A stretch of 64,000 nucleotides of DNA from Bacillota bacterium (GCA_021768085.1 JAETOJ010000001.1:117212-181211), one strand, 5' to 3'. Shown: positions 1 to 8,695, counted from the first letter of the stretch. Notes: a model not told the origin generated them from the sequence alone. Numbers and translations: made by a program.

Positions 1-217
1 CGCTGTCCACAAAGTCGCAGAAGGCCGCCCCCCGGCTCAGGCACTCAATGCCCAGCTGGCCGGTACCGGCAAACAGATCCAGCACCCGCCTGCCCTCGAT
101 GTCAAACTGGATGGCGCTGAACAGCCCCTCCTTCACCCGGTCGGTGGTGGGCCGGGTGTCCAGCCCGGGCAGCTCCGCCAGCCGCCGCCCCCGGGCGGTC
201 CCCGTGATCACTCTCAT
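1..217 (-). CDS. rsmD: 16S rRNA (guanine-N2)-methyltransferase RsmD, N-terminal part
   Basis: The gene runs off the left edge; about 72 N-terminal residues are visible. RsmD methylates G966 of 16S rRNA on the small-subunit precursor using S-adenosylmethionine. The visible part has the family's RGRRL start region, the TDRVKEGLFSA segment and the SAM-binding motif I LDLFAGTGQLGIE followed by SRGA. The ATG at 217 overlaps the uvrC stop as ATGA, so the two genes are probably translationally coupled. The catalytic NPPY-type motif lies outside the window. Identification rests on motif order and is firm for the family. Confidence 0.9.
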   Translation of the reverse strand, partial: MRVITGTARGRRLAELPGLDTRPTTDRVKEGLFSAIQFDIEGRRVLDLFAGTGQLGIECLSRGAAFCDFVDS

Positions 218-2061
218 GGCGTTTCCTCCTGTTCTGTCTCCGCCTGCCCGGGGTGGAAGTGCAGATAGACCGCCTGAGCGGTATTCCTCGGCACCACCGC
301 CGTCAGCTCCTCCAGCGAGGCCGCCCGTACCGCCTTCACGCTCTTGAACGCCTTCAAAAGTTGGGCCTTCCGGGCAGGTCCCACCCCGGGGACGCCGTCC
401 AGCGCCGAGCCCTTCAGATGCCCCGCCTGCTGCTGCCGGTGGAACTCAATGGCAAAACGGTGGGTCTCCTCCTGGATGCGGCCGATCATGGCGAACAGGG
501 CCTGGTTGGACTGGATGCCGATCTCCCGGCCGTCCCCGGCCTGGAGGGCCCGGGTGCGGTGGCGGTTGTCCTTCACCATGCCATAGGCCGGGATGTCGCC
601 TAAGCCCAGCTTGTCCAGCGCCTCCCGGGCCGCCCTCACCTGCCCCGCGCCACCGTCGATGAGCAGCAGGTCGGGCCTGTCGGCAAATTTTTCGTCCCCG
701 TCCAGCCAGCGCCGGAACCGCCGCTCCACCACCTGCTCCATGGAGGCGTAGTCGTCGGCGTGGGGCATATCCTTCAGCTTGAAATGGCGGTAGTCCCGCT
801 TCAGCGGCCTGCCGTCGATGTGGACGGTCATAGACGCCACAATATCCGAGCTGCCCGTGTTGGAGATGTCGAAGGCCTCGACCCGGTGGGGCGGCTCCTC
901 CAGCCCCAGCAGAACACCCAGGGCCTCGGTGAGCTTGGAACGGCGCTCCTCCGCCGTGGTGGCCCGGAGCACCTCCTCGGCGGCGTTCTCGTTGGCCAGG
1001 CGCACCAGCTCCATCTTGGCCCCCCGCTGGGGGGTGAGCACCTCTACCTTTCGGCCCACCGCCTCGGTGAGCATCCGGGCCAGCTCCACCTGCTCGTCGA
1101 TGTCGCAGGGGAGCAGGATCTGCCGGGGGAGCTGGCCCCGCCCGCCGTAATATTGGGCCGCCAGGGTGGAGACGGTGGTTTGCTCATCCTCCATGGGAAT
1201 GCCCAGCAGCTCCCAGTCCTTGGCCGCCAGCTCGCCGCCGATATAGTGCAGCACCACAAAGCAGCTCTTGGCCTCCCCCCGATGGTAGCCCACCACGTCG
1301 GTGTCCGCCAGGGATCCCGCCACCGCCTTCTGCCGGGTGGACAGCAGTTGGATGGCCCGTATGCGATCCCGGAGCTGGGCGGCCTTCTCAAACCGCAGCT
1401 CCTCCGCCGCCAGATCCATCTCCGCCGTCAGTTCGTCCACCACCTCGTCCAGCCGCCCCTCCAGCAGCCGCACCGCCTGGTCGATGGAGCGCTTGTACTG
1501 GGACTGATCCATCTCGGGGCGGCAGTAGCCATCGCACACACCCATGTGGAAGTTGAGGCAGGGCCGCTCCTTCCCGATGTCCTTGGGGAACTTCCGGCGG
1601 CAGGCGGGCAGGCGCAGGGCCTCCCGCAGGGCGTCGATGATCCCCTGGCTGGCAAACCGGGAGCCGTAGGGGCCGAAATACCGCGCCCCGTCGTCCTCCG
1701 CACGGGCGGCCAGGGAAAATCTCGGGTAGTCCCCCGGGGACAGCCGGATGTAGGGGAAGCCCTTGCTGTCCTTGAGCAGAATATTATATCGGGGCTGGTG
1801 CCGCTTGATGAGGGCGCACTCCAGCACCAGGGCCTCGAATTCCGACTGCACCACGATCACGTCGAAGTGGTCGATCTGACTCACCATGGCCCGGGTCTTT
1901 TCGTTGTGCCGGGACTGATCCTGGAAATACTGGCTCACCCGGTTTTTCAGCGCCTTTGCCTTGCCCACGTAGATGACCTCGCTGGCGGCGTTCTGCATGA
2001 TGTATACACCGGGCTTCAGCGGCAGCGCGTGGGCCTTGTCCCGCAGTTCATCGAATGTCAA
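214..2061 (-). CDS. uvrC: Excinuclease ABC subunit C (UvrC)
   Basis: UvrC makes the two incisions around bulky DNA lesions in nucleotide excision repair, together with UvrA and UvrB. The 615 residues match the family length. In order: a GIY-YIG nuclease domain (GVYIM at about 18-22, YVGKA at 31-35), a cysteine cluster C154, C168, C176 and C180 as in UvrC proteins proposed to carry an iron-sulfur cluster, a UVR helix pair near 215-235 that contacts UvrB, an RNase H-like nuclease domain containing FDISNTGSSD, and a C-terminal helix-hairpin-helix (GVPGVGPARKAQLL). It overlaps rsmD by 4 nt. Confidence 0.97.
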   Translation of the reverse strand: MTFDELRDKAHALPLKPGVYIMQNAASEVIYVGKAKALKNRVSQYFQDQSRHNEKTRAMVSQIDHFDVIVVQSEFEALVLECALIKRHQPRYNILLKDSKGFPYIRLSPGDYPRFSLAARAEDDGARYFGPYGSRFASQGIIDALREALRLPACRRKFPKDIGKERPCLNFHMGVCDGYCRPEMDQSQYKRSIDQAVRLLEGRLDEVVDELTAEMDLAAEELRFEKAAQLRDRIRAIQLLSTRQKAVAGSLADTDVVGYHRGEAKSCFVVLHYIGGELAAKDWELLGIPMEDEQTTVSTLAAQYYGGRGQLPRQILLPCDIDEQVELARMLTEAVGRKVEVLTPQRGAKMELVRLANENAAEEVLRATTAEERRSKLTEALGVLLGLEEPPHRVEAFDISNTGSSDIVASMTVHIDGRPLKRDYRHFKLKDMPHADDYASMEQVVERRFRRWLDGDEKFADRPDLLLIDGGAGQVRAAREALDKLGLGDIPAYGMVKDNRHRTRALQAGDGREIGIQSNQALFAMIGRIQEETHRFAIEFHRQQQAGHLKGSALDGVPGVGPARKAQLLKAFKSVKAVRAASLEELTAVVPRNTAQAVYLHFHPGQAETEQEETP

Positions 2062-2085
2062 AGAGAGTCACCTCCTGCACTGGAG

Positions 2086-2117
2086 CCCCGCAAAGCCGAC
2101 CTTCAGGCTTTGTGGGG
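2086..2117. other. Stem-loop in the uvrC leader
   Basis: A 12-bp stem (2086-2097 with 2106-2117, one G-U pair) lies 25 nt upstream of the uvrC start codon. There is no T-run on the minus strand, so it is not a normal terminator. It could be a leader hairpin; no function can be assigned. Confidence 0.4.
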
Positions 2118-2206
2118 AAAGGAGCCGCAGCGAAATGAGCGAGCTTTCGCCGCAAGGCGGAAGCGAGGGATATGGAGCTTGCGGCGACGCCGTCGCGCTT
2201 CTTATG

Positions 2207-2235
2207 AAAAAAGCGCCGCATCCGCGGCGCTTTTT
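2207..2235. terminator. Bidirectional rho-independent terminator
   Basis: GCGCCGC and GCGGCGC arms around an ATCC loop, with an A-run before and T-run after, form a near-symmetrical terminator. It sits just past the HPr stop codon on the minus strand, so HPr should end here and uvrC should start its own transcript. Confidence 0.85.
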
Positions 2236-2251
2236 GTTACTCAGCAGTGAG

Positions 2252-2515
2252 TCACTCGGAAAACTCGGAGTTAATCAGTTCCACCAGGGCATTGATGGCG
2301 GCCTCCTCATCTGGGCCGTCGGCAATGAGGTTGATGGCCGTGCCCTTCACGATGCCCAAGGACAGCACCCCCAGCAGGCTCTTGGCGTTCACGCGGCGGT
2401 CTTCCTTCTCCACCCAGATGGAGCTTTTGAACTCGTTGGCTTTCTGAATAAAAAACGTGGCCGGACGGGCGTGCAGGCCGACCTGGTTGTTTACCGTAGT
2501 CTCTTTCATGAACAT
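2252..2515 (-). CDS. ptsH: HPr phosphocarrier protein
   Basis: HPr passes phosphate from enzyme I to PTS sugar transporters; in Firmicutes it is also a carbon-catabolite co-regulator. The 87 residues place His15 in GLHARP (the PEP-dependent phosphorylation site) and Ser46 in NAKSLLG (the HPr kinase site) exactly where expected, so both activities should be possible. The start at 2515 has GGAGGGG seven bases upstream. No enzyme I gene is adjacent. Crh can be excluded because the active histidine is present. Confidence 0.93.
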   Translation of the reverse strand: MFMKETTVNNQVGLHARPATFFIQKANEFKSSIWVEKEDRRVNAKSLLGVLSLGIVKGTAINLIADGPDEEAAINALVELINSEFSE

Positions 2516-2673
2516 GAGCGTTCCCCTCCATCATAAAAGTTTCGGCTCTGGACAGCTCCTGCCCCCGCCCCGAATCTTTGTACGCTGATAGGATACCAAA
2601 TTTAGCCCCCAAACGTCAAGAGCATTTTCACCAAATTCTCGCAGACTCTTTCGGTAAAACCGCCTACAATTTA

Positions 2674-5058
2674 CTATTTCAGCGTGGCTACCGTCACCCC
2701 ATCCTCGCCCTCTCCGTACACGCCTGGCCGGTACTCCTTTACGTAACGGCTCTTTTTCAAATGCTCCCGCACCGCCTTGCGCAGCGCCCCGGTGCCCTTG
2801 CCGTGGATGATGGTCACCGTCTCCAGCTTGCCCATGAGGGCGTTGTCCAGAAACAGATCCACTGCGCCGATGGCCTCGTCCACCATCATGCCCCGCAGAT
2901 CCAACTCCGCCTTGGCGGCGGAGGCCCGGAAGGGTCGGCTCACCGAGGCGGCCCGGGCCTTGTCCCTGGCACTCTGCTTTTTCCGGGCGGTGATGTCCTC
3001 CAGCACCCGCACCTCCTCCTGCTTGGCCTTCAGCTTCAAAATGCCCGCCTGGAGCTGGAGGGTGCCGTCCTTGTTCACCCCGACGACCTCCGCCTGGGTG
3101 CCCATTTTGATCAGCTCCACCGTGTCGCCCAGCACCGCGTCCCGAGTGGGGGGCGGGGGCGGCAGCTCCTCTTTTTGTCCGCCCAGGGCGGCGTCCGCCT
3201 CGTTCAGCTTCCGGCGCAGCTCAGCCCGCTCCTCGTTGTCGTCGATCCACTCCCGGCTCTGCTCCTGGCGGCGGCGCATCTCATTGAGCTCCTTGAAGGT
3301 CTGATCCGCCGCGTCCCGGGCCTGCTCGATGATGGCCCGGGCCTCCGCCTGGGCCTTCTCAGTGGCCTTCCGCCGCTCCTCCTCGATCCGCTGGCGGTAC
3401 TGTTCCGCCTGTGAGCGGGCCTCCTCCATCTCCCGGCGCAGCTGGGCGGCCTGCTCCTTCTCCTTCTCCATGGCCTGGCGCTGGATATCCAACTGGCTGA
3501 GCACGTCCTCAAAACGCACATTTTCCGCGTCGATGCGGTCGGCGGCCTTCTGGATGATATAGTCGGGCAGACCCAGCCGGCGTGAGATGGCGAAGGCGTT
3601 GGATTTGCCCGGTATGCCGATGAGCACCCGGTAGGTGGGGGCCAAGGTCTCCACGTCGAACTCACAGGAGGCGTTTTCCACCCCCCTGGTGGTCATGGCG
3701 TACACCTTCAGCTCGGCGTAATGGGTGGTGGCGGCCACATGGGCCCCCATGGCCCGGGCGGACTCGATGATGGCGGCGGCCAAGGCCGCGCCCTCCACCG
3801 GGTCGGTACCCGCCCCCAGCTCGTCGAACAGGATCAGCGTTCCGTCGTCCGCCTGCTCCAGGATGGCCACGATGTTGGTCATGTGGGAGGAGAAGGTGGA
3901 CAGGGACTGGTCGATGGACTGCTCGTCCCCGATGTCCGCCAGCACGGCGGAGCACACCTTCACCATGGAACCGTCCGCCGCCGGGATGTGCAGCCCGCAC
4001 TGGGCCATCAGGGTGAGCAGGCCCAGGGTTTTCAGCGTCACTGTCTTGCCGCCGGTGTTGGGGCCGGTGATCACCAAGGTGTCGAACCCCCCGCCCAGCT
4101 TCAAATCGTTGCGGACGGCGGTCTTGGGATCCAGCAGGGGGTGGCGGGCCCGGCGCAGCTCGATGTGATCCCCCAGGGCGGGCTCCATGGCCCCCATGGC
4201 GGAGGACAGCTTGGCCCGGGCAAAGATACAGTCCAGGGACACCAGGGTCTGATAGTCGTCCTCGATGTCGGTCTTGAAGCCGGCGCAGTCGGCAGACAGC
4301 TCCGCTAAAATGCGCTCGATCTCCTTCTGCTCCTTGACCTGGAGCTCCCGCAGCTCGTTGTTGGCGTTCACCACCCCCATGGGCTCGATGAAGAACGTCC
4401 CTCCCGAGCCGGACACGTCGTGGACAAGGCCGGGGATCTCGTTCTTGTGCTCGCTCTTGACGGGCACCACGTACCGCCCGCCCCGCATGGTGATGATGGC
4501 GTCCTGCAAATATTTGGACTGGTTGGAGGAGATGAGCCGGTTCAGCACATCCCGCACCTTGCCCGCCGCCGCCCGGATGTGCCGCCGGATGTCGGCCAGC
4601 TCCGGGGAGGCGGCGTCGGCGATCTCCTCCTCGCTGAGGATGGAGCCGGTGATCTTGTCCTCCAAAAAGCGGTTGGCGGTGAGGCTCTCGAAGTAGCCGT
4701 CCAAGACGGTTTTGACCTCCCCGTTCCCGGAGCCGTACTCCCGGACGTTTCGGGCACAGCGCAGTACCTGGGCGATGTCCAGCAGCTCCCGGGTATTCAG
4801 CGTGCCCCCCCGATCCGCCCGCTGGAGGGCCGCCGCCACCGGGCGGATGCCCGACAGGGACGGGGTGCCGTGCTTCACCAGCAGGTCAAAGGCGGCGGAG
4901 GTCTGCTTTTGCAGGCGGTTCACGTCGTTTTGTACGGGGATGGGCCGCAGCGCCAGACAGCGCTCCTTGCCCTCCTCGGTCACCGCCTCATTGGCCAGCA
5001 GGGCCAGCACCCGGGGCAGCTCCAGGGTTTCAATAGATTTTTCAAACAGCTGTGTCAT
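2674..5058 (-). CDS. mutS2: Endonuclease MutS2
   Basis: MutS2 is a MutS paralogue without the mismatch-recognition domain; in Firmicutes it limits recombination and helps rescue collided ribosomes. The 794 residues show the core/lever domains, a Walker A motif (GPNTGGKT) in the ATPase domain, the Walker B region with DELGAGTDP, a long Glu/Arg/Gln-rich coiled coil after the ATPase domain, and a C-terminal Smr nuclease domain (LDLRGMMVDEA and IIHGKGTGALR). The length is typical. It is followed 33 nt downstream-to-upstream by recO on the same strand. Confidence 0.97.
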   Translation of the reverse strand: MTQLFEKSIETLELPRVLALLANEAVTEEGKERCLALRPIPVQNDVNRLQKQTSAAFDLLVKHGTPSLSGIRPVAAALQRADRGGTLNTRELLDIAQVLRCARNVREYGSGNGEVKTVLDGYFESLTANRFLEDKITGSILSEEEIADAASPELADIRRHIRAAAGKVRDVLNRLISSNQSKYLQDAIITMRGGRYVVPVKSEHKNEIPGLVHDVSGSGGTFFIEPMGVVNANNELRELQVKEQKEIERILAELSADCAGFKTDIEDDYQTLVSLDCIFARAKLSSAMGAMEPALGDHIELRRARHPLLDPKTAVRNDLKLGGGFDTLVITGPNTGGKTVTLKTLGLLTLMAQCGLHIPAADGSMVKVCSAVLADIGDEQSIDQSLSTFSSHMTNIVAILEQADDGTLILFDELGAGTDPVEGAALAAAIIESARAMGAHVAATTHYAELKVYAMTTRGVENASCEFDVETLAPTYRVLIGIPGKSNAFAISRRLGLPDYIIQKAADRIDAENVRFEDVLSQLDIQRQAMEKEKEQAAQLRREMEEARSQAEQYRQRIEEERRKATEKAQAEARAIIEQARDAADQTFKELNEMRRRQEQSREWIDDNEERAELRRKLNEADAALGGQKEELPPPPPTRDAVLGDTVELIKMGTQAEVVGVNKDGTLQLQAGILKLKAKQEEVRVLEDITARKKQSARDKARAASVSRPFRASAAKAELDLRGMMVDEAIGAVDLFLDNALMGKLETVTIIHGKGTGALRKAVREHLKKSRYVKEYRPGVYGEGEDGVTVATLK

Positions 5059-5091
5059 AGTCTTGTTCCTCTAATGTAGGTTCGGGGCCCG

Positions 5092-5862
5092 TCAGGACGG
5101 CGCCCCCATAGGTTTATACGTGATGGATTTGTAGAAGTCCAACGTCCGGAAGCCCCGCTCCAGCCGGGTCATGAGATAGGCCTCCGAGGCGTCCCCTAAG
5201 CGCTTCATGCCCTCCCCATCCAGCCGGAAGGACAGCAGCCGCTTCCGGGGGCCCCACACCACGTGCCGCAGGGCGGCCAGCGCCGAGTCGGTGAGCGGCA
5301 TGGACACCCCCTCCCCCAACCTGTCCCGGCAGGCGGCGCAGTGAACGGTGCCCTCCCCCAGGTGGATGTGGGGCTCCACCGGCTTCTCCCGGAAGCACAC
5401 CCCGCACCGCTCCAGCTGGGGCTCATACCCCGCCAGCGCCATGGCCCGCCACTCGAAGGCGGTCTTGACCTGGGCCGGGGGCGTCGGCAGCTTATCCAGG
5501 GCGTGAAGGCAGTTCAGCGTCACCGACAGCAGGCCGGGATCGGGCTGGCCCTCCTCCGCCAGCGCCTCGGTGACCTCCGCCAGGTAGCTGGCCAGGGACA
5601 GCTTTTCCAGATCCGTCCGAACCCCCTCGAACAGCCGCTCCGACGCCGTCTCCTTCACCGACCACATCTCCCGGAACTCATACAGGGTGAACTCCCCCCA
5701 GGCCAGCAGCTGGCAGGCGGCGGCAATGGGGCTGTCCTTCTTCCGGCACCCCCGGGCGGACACGGTGAGTTTGCCCTCCTGTTCCGTCAGCAGGGTGAGG
5801 ATTTTATCCGATTCCTTGTAGTTCACCTCGCGCAGCACGAGGGCGTTGGTAGTCAAGTGCAT
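5092..5862 (-). CDS. recO: DNA repair protein RecO
   Basis: RecO anneals single strands and loads RecA onto SSB-coated DNA with RecF/RecR. The 256 residues show the N-terminal OB-fold (ALVLREVNYKESDKIL), a helical middle, and a zinc site with paired cysteines (CGVCF and CAAC) near 157-185. The length is normal. It lies downstream of the yqzL-like mini-gene on the same strand, matching the Firmicutes era-yqzL-recO arrangement, although here extra genes separate era from recO. Confidence 0.96.
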   Translation of the reverse strand: MHLTTNALVLREVNYKESDKILTLLTEQEGKLTVSARGCRKKDSPIAAACQLLAWGEFTLYEFREMWSVKETASERLFEGVRTDLEKLSLASYLAEVTEALAEEGQPDPGLLSVTLNCLHALDKLPTPPAQVKTAFEWRAMALAGYEPQLERCGVCFREKPVEPHIHLGEGTVHCAACRDRLGEGVSMPLTDSALAALRHVVWGPRKRLLSFRLDGEGMKRLGDASEAYLMTRLERGFRTLDFYKSITYKPMGAPS

Positions 5863-5904
5863 AACAACGCTCCTATGTACGCCCCGGTGCGGGGCATGTT
5901 CAAG

Positions 5905-6084
5905 TCAATACATCCACTCCAGGCCGCCGGGGGCGATGCTCTGCCGGCTGGGGGGAAAGGCCAGCGGGCCTGTTCCTCCTGTGGGCTCCGGCCGGTCGGG
6001 GGCGGGCTTCTCCCCGTTCCGGCTCATCAGCCAGGCCTCCGGCATCCCGGTCGTCCAAAACAGATTCCAAAGCTCCGTATTCAT
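5905..6084 (-). CDS. YqzL-like small protein
   Basis: This 59-residue reading frame starts at 6084 with a good GGAGGG seven bases upstream and ends at 5905, 43 nt before recO. The N-terminus (ELWNLFWTTGMPEAWL) matches the pattern of the YqzL family of tiny proteins found just before recO in Bacillus (a Trp-x2-Phe core, then TG and a leucine-rich turn). The C-terminal half is proline/glycine-rich and not recognisable. The function of YqzL is unknown. Gene position, ribosome binding site and N-terminal motif together make it credible. Confidence 0.7.
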   Translation of the reverse strand: MNTELWNLFWTTGMPEAWLMSRNGEKPAPDRPEPTGGTGPLAFPPSRQSIAPGGLEWMY

Positions 6085-6100
6085 TGCCGTCCCTCCTGTC

Positions 6101-6189
6101 TGTCCACGTTGATGGCATGGATGGAGGAAGTGCCTCTCTCACCGCCAGAGGCGGGAGAGAGGCTCATCTGTCCACGCTGATAGCATGGA
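6101..6189. repeat. Direct repeat pair bracketing a hairpin
   Basis: Two 21-bp copies (6101-6121 and 6169-6189) agree at 19 positions. Between them lies an inverted repeat (6132-6140 with 6155-6163, extended by CCGCC/GGCGG inside). The unit is in the leader of the yqzL-like/recO transcript. No T-run follows on the minus strand, so a plain terminator is unlikely. Confidence 0.6.
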
Positions 6190-6233
6190 CGGGAGCGCGG
6201 CGTTTATGACAGGGAAATTTTGCGTGCGTTTGA

Positions 6234-6878
6234 TCAAGCCCCAGTGGGCCGCTCAAAGGCCACAAGGCCCAGTTCATAAGGGTGATCGCAGTACACCGCC
6301 TCGCCTTGGGGCCGATAGGCCAGCAGCTTCAGGATGATGCAGAAGTCCCCGCCACCGCCCAGAATCATCAGCATGGACAAGTACAGCAGCAGGCTCACCC
6401 CCGTGTAGACGGCCACGATCCCCAGCCCAAAGCCCAGTATTAGGGTGGGCATGGCGGAACCCAGCAGGTACTGCCCCTTTTTCATGGGCTCGGCGCAGGT
6501 GCAGTAGGGGGACAGCACCGCCCAGACGATACCGAACTCGATAGAGCGAAAGCCGCTGGGGGCGTACAGTCCCCACACCAGCCCGTGGATCCCCTCGTGG
6601 GCCACCAGCAAGGCAATCAACAATACCAGCAGTAACAGCATATCCGTCAGGGACGGCTCGTTCAGGCTTCCATTCACCATCAGATACCAGATGGCAACCG
6701 CCAGCGCAAAGGGGAACATCACCAACATGGCCAGAATGTTGGCCTTTACCACGCCGATGGTCAGGTTGTGGGCCGTCCAGCCCTGCCCCTCCATGTCCGC
6801 CACCAGCGCCTCGAAGCGGGCCTTGCGGCGCAGCTCGGCCTTGGTGAGCTTGCGCTCTTTTTTCTCTTTCTGTTTCAT
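6234..6878 (-). CDS. DUF3267 putative membrane zinc metalloprotease
   Basis: This is a 214-residue integral membrane protein with a charged Lys/Arg-rich N-terminus (1-25), then predicted membrane segments near 47-70, 79-93, 110-125 and 136-175. An HEGIH motif (H94, E95, H98) lies at the end of the second helix, as in site-2-protease-like DUF3267 proteins that bind zinc in the membrane. Substrate and role are unknown. It lies between a small regulator gene and the yqzL-like gene on the same strand; whether they are co-transcribed is unclear. Confidence 0.8.
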   Translation of the reverse strand: MKQKEKKERKLTKAELRRKARFEALVADMEGQGWTAHNLTIGVVKANILAMLVMFPFALAVAIWYLMVNGSLNEPSLTDMLLLLVLLIALLVAHEGIHGLVWGLYAPSGFRSIEFGIVWAVLSPYCTCAEPMKKGQYLLGSAMPTLILGFGLGIVAVYTGVSLLLYLSMLMILGGGGDFCIILKLLAYRPQGEAVYCDHPYELGLVAFERPTGA

Positions 6879-6919
6879 ACTCCGTCCTCCCCGGCTTCCG
6901 TTTCATTCCAATGGGGCTG

Positions 6920-7165
6920 CTACTCCTCCCCTTCCGCGGGATCCGGTACCCATTCCATAATGTCGCCGGGCTGGCACTCCAGCAGGCGGCAAATGGCGTC
7001 AAGCGGTATCGGCCCGATGGGCTTTCCCTGCCGTATATATTGCAATGCCGACTCATTCAAAAGTTTTTCCTGTCTGAGCCTCGTCGTAGTATATCCATGA
7101 TTTCTCAATTCAGAAAGCACGTCCATCCTGTATTTCAGCAAACAAACCCGCCCCTTCATATACAT
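6920..7165 (-). CDS. Small Cro/C1-type helix-turn-helix regulator
   Basis: This 81-residue protein resembles the YozG-like HTH_26 group: LRQEKLLNESALQYIRQGK forms the turn and recognition helix and ICRLLECQPGDIMEW is the usual C-terminal helix. The start is uncertain: ATG at 7165 and 7159 have no clear ribosome binding site, and an ATG at 7126 would give 68 residues that still contain the whole domain. A 24-bp perfect palindrome upstream and a partial copy over the 7165 start suggest autoregulation. It lies downstream of era on the same strand. Confidence 0.75.
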   Translation of the reverse strand: MYMKGRVCLLKYRMDVLSELRNHGYTTTRLRQEKLLNESALQYIRQGKPIGPIPLDAICRLLECQPGDIMEWVPDPAEGEE

Positions 7166-7177
7166 GATAATTCATGC
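7162..7177. promoter_or_regulatory. Partial operator copy
   Basis: ACATGATAATTCATGC is an imperfect version of the large palindrome at 7226-7249 and overlaps the upstream start codon of the helix-turn-helix gene. A further half site, TTCATGTA, lies near 7205. Binding by the adjacent regulator is inference. Confidence 0.5.
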
Positions 7178-7225
7178 GAAAGTGCACAATTTCCCGCACG
7201 ATATTTCATGTATTTTGCCTCTTGT

Positions 7226-7249
7226 TTTTACATGATATATCATGTAAAA
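7226..7249. promoter_or_regulatory. 24-bp perfect palindrome, likely operator
   Basis: The core ACATGATATATCATGT at 7230-7245 extends symmetrically to 24 bp. It lies between the era stop and the small HTH gene, about 60 bp upstream of that gene, where an autoregulatory operator would be expected. No recognisable terminator T-run accompanies it. Confidence 0.65.
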
Positions 7250-7268
7250 TATCATTATCCGCCCCGCC

Positions 7269-8162
7269 TCAGTCCTCCGTATAGCCGAAGTTCTGGATGG
7301 CCGCCGGGTTGTCCCGCCAGTTCTCCTTCACCTTCACCCACGTCTCCAGATACACCTTGGCCCCCATGAAGGCCTCCATGTCCTGCCGGGCCTGGGTGCT
7401 GATCTGTTTCAGCATGGCCCCGCCCTTGCCGATGATGATCCCCTTGTGGGACGCCTTCTCACAGTAGATGGTCACGTGGCAGTCGATGATGTCGTTGTCT
7501 CGCTGGGAAAATTTCGTCACCTCCACCGCCGTGCCGTGGGGGATCTCCTTGTCCAACTCCCGCAGCAGCTTCTCCCGGACGATCTCCGCCATGATCTGCC
7601 GCTCCGGCTGATCCGTCACCGCCCCGTCGGGGAACAGCTGGGGCCCCTCGGGCAGCCAGCCGCCCAGCACCTCCAGCAGCTCGTCCACACCCTCCCCGGT
7701 CTTGGCGGAAATGGGCACCACCGCGTCCCAATCGTGGGCCGCTCCGTAGACCGCCATCACCGCCAGCAGCTTCTCCTTCTCCACCGTGTCGATCTTGTTG
7801 ATCACCAGCGCGGCGGGGGCCCCCAGGGCCTTGATGCGGTCGATGAGCTCCTGCTCCGGGGGGCCGATGTGATCCACCGGCTCCACCAGCAGCATCACCC
7901 CGTCCACATCCGCCACGGATTGGCGCACTACTTTCACCATGTAGTCGCCCAGCCGGGTGCGGGCCTTGTGGAGCCCCGGCGTGTCCACAAACACGAACTG
8001 GCTGTCCCCCCGGTTGAGGACGGCACAGATCCGGTTCCGCGTGGTCTGGGGCTTGGGGGAGACGATGGCGATCTTCTCCCCCGCCAGGGTGTTGGTCAGG
8101 GTGGACTTGCCCACGTTGGGCCGTCCGCAGATGGTGATGATGCCGCTTTTCTTAATGTCCAT
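7269..8162 (-). CDS. era: GTPase Era
   Basis: Era is an essential GTPase that binds the 3' end of 16S rRNA and checks 30S maturation. The 297 residues carry the G1 loop GRPNVGKST (12-20), the G3 motif DTPGL, the G4 motif NKID and a C-terminal KH RNA-binding domain with the GIIIGKGGAML loop. The length is standard. The neighbouring ybeY gene upstream on the same strand also acts on 16S rRNA, so the two probably form one transcription unit (41-nt gap). Confidence 0.98.
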   Translation of the reverse strand: MDIKKSGIITICGRPNVGKSTLTNTLAGEKIAIVSPKPQTTRNRICAVLNRGDSQFVFVDTPGLHKARTRLGDYMVKVVRQSVADVDGVMLLVEPVDHIGPPEQELIDRIKALGAPAALVINKIDTVEKEKLLAVMAVYGAAHDWDAVVPISAKTGEGVDELLEVLGGWLPEGPQLFPDGAVTDQPERQIMAEIVREKLLRELDKEIPHGTAVEVTKFSQRDNDIIDCHVTIYCEKASHKGIIIGKGGAMLKQISTQARQDMEAFMGAKVYLETWVKVKENWRDNPAAIQNFGYTED

Positions 8163-8203
8163 AGGTGATCCTCAACTTTCTTGAGCATTTTTGTGTTCGT
8201 ACT

Positions 8204-8695
8204 TTAGTCTCGCTCCAGACTCAGCTCCGCCATGACGGCCTCCTCCCGCGCCCGCATCTGAGCCTTCATAGGCCCCTCGTCCAGGTGGTCGTAGCCCAGC
8301 AGGTGGAGCACGGAGTGAACCGCTAAGTAGGCCAGCTCCCGCCTCGTGGAATGGCCGAACTCCTCCGCCTGGGCGGCGGCCCGCTCCAGGGAGATGCACA
8401 TATCGCCCAGGGGCACCAGGCCGGTGGCGGGGTCGGCGTCCGCCCGGGACGGCTTGTCCCCCGGGGCCAGGTCGAACATGGGGAAGGACAGCACATCGGT
8501 GGAGGCGTCCACCCCCCGCGTATCCAGGTTAATCTGATGAATGCCCGCGTCATCGGTGAGCAAAACGTCAATCTCGCAGGGAGCCTCCACCCCTTCCGCG
8601 TCCAGGGCCGTGCAGATCGCCTCTTTCAGAAGGGGGCACAGGCCCTCGTCCACGCCGTCAACGTCGGCGGAGAATATGATGTTGTGGTTTGGCAT
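8204..8695 (-). CDS. ybeY: rRNA maturation endonuclease YbeY
   Basis: YbeY is a zinc-dependent single-strand endoribonuclease involved in 16S rRNA 3'-end processing and ribosome quality control. The 163 residues include the metal motif H-S-V-L-H-L-L-G-Y-D-H near 130, preceded by the conserved GDMCISLERA segment. Its start codon overlaps the stop of the upstream regulator gene as TAATG, so it is probably translated by reinitiation from that gene. Confidence 0.96.
   Translation of the reverse strand: MPNHNIIFSADVDGVDEGLCPLLKEAICTALDAEGVEAPCEIDVLLTDDAGIHQINLDTRGVDASTDVLSFPMFDLAPGDKPSRADADPATGLVPLGDMCISLERAAAQAEEFGHSTRRELAYLAVHSVLHLLGYDHLDEGPMKAQMRAREEAVMAELSLERD

Noticed and set aside
760..2250. 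Long plus-strand open frame opposite uvrC
   Set aside because: It is the antisense shadow of a well-supported gene in GC-rich DNA, with no ribosome binding site or family similarity.
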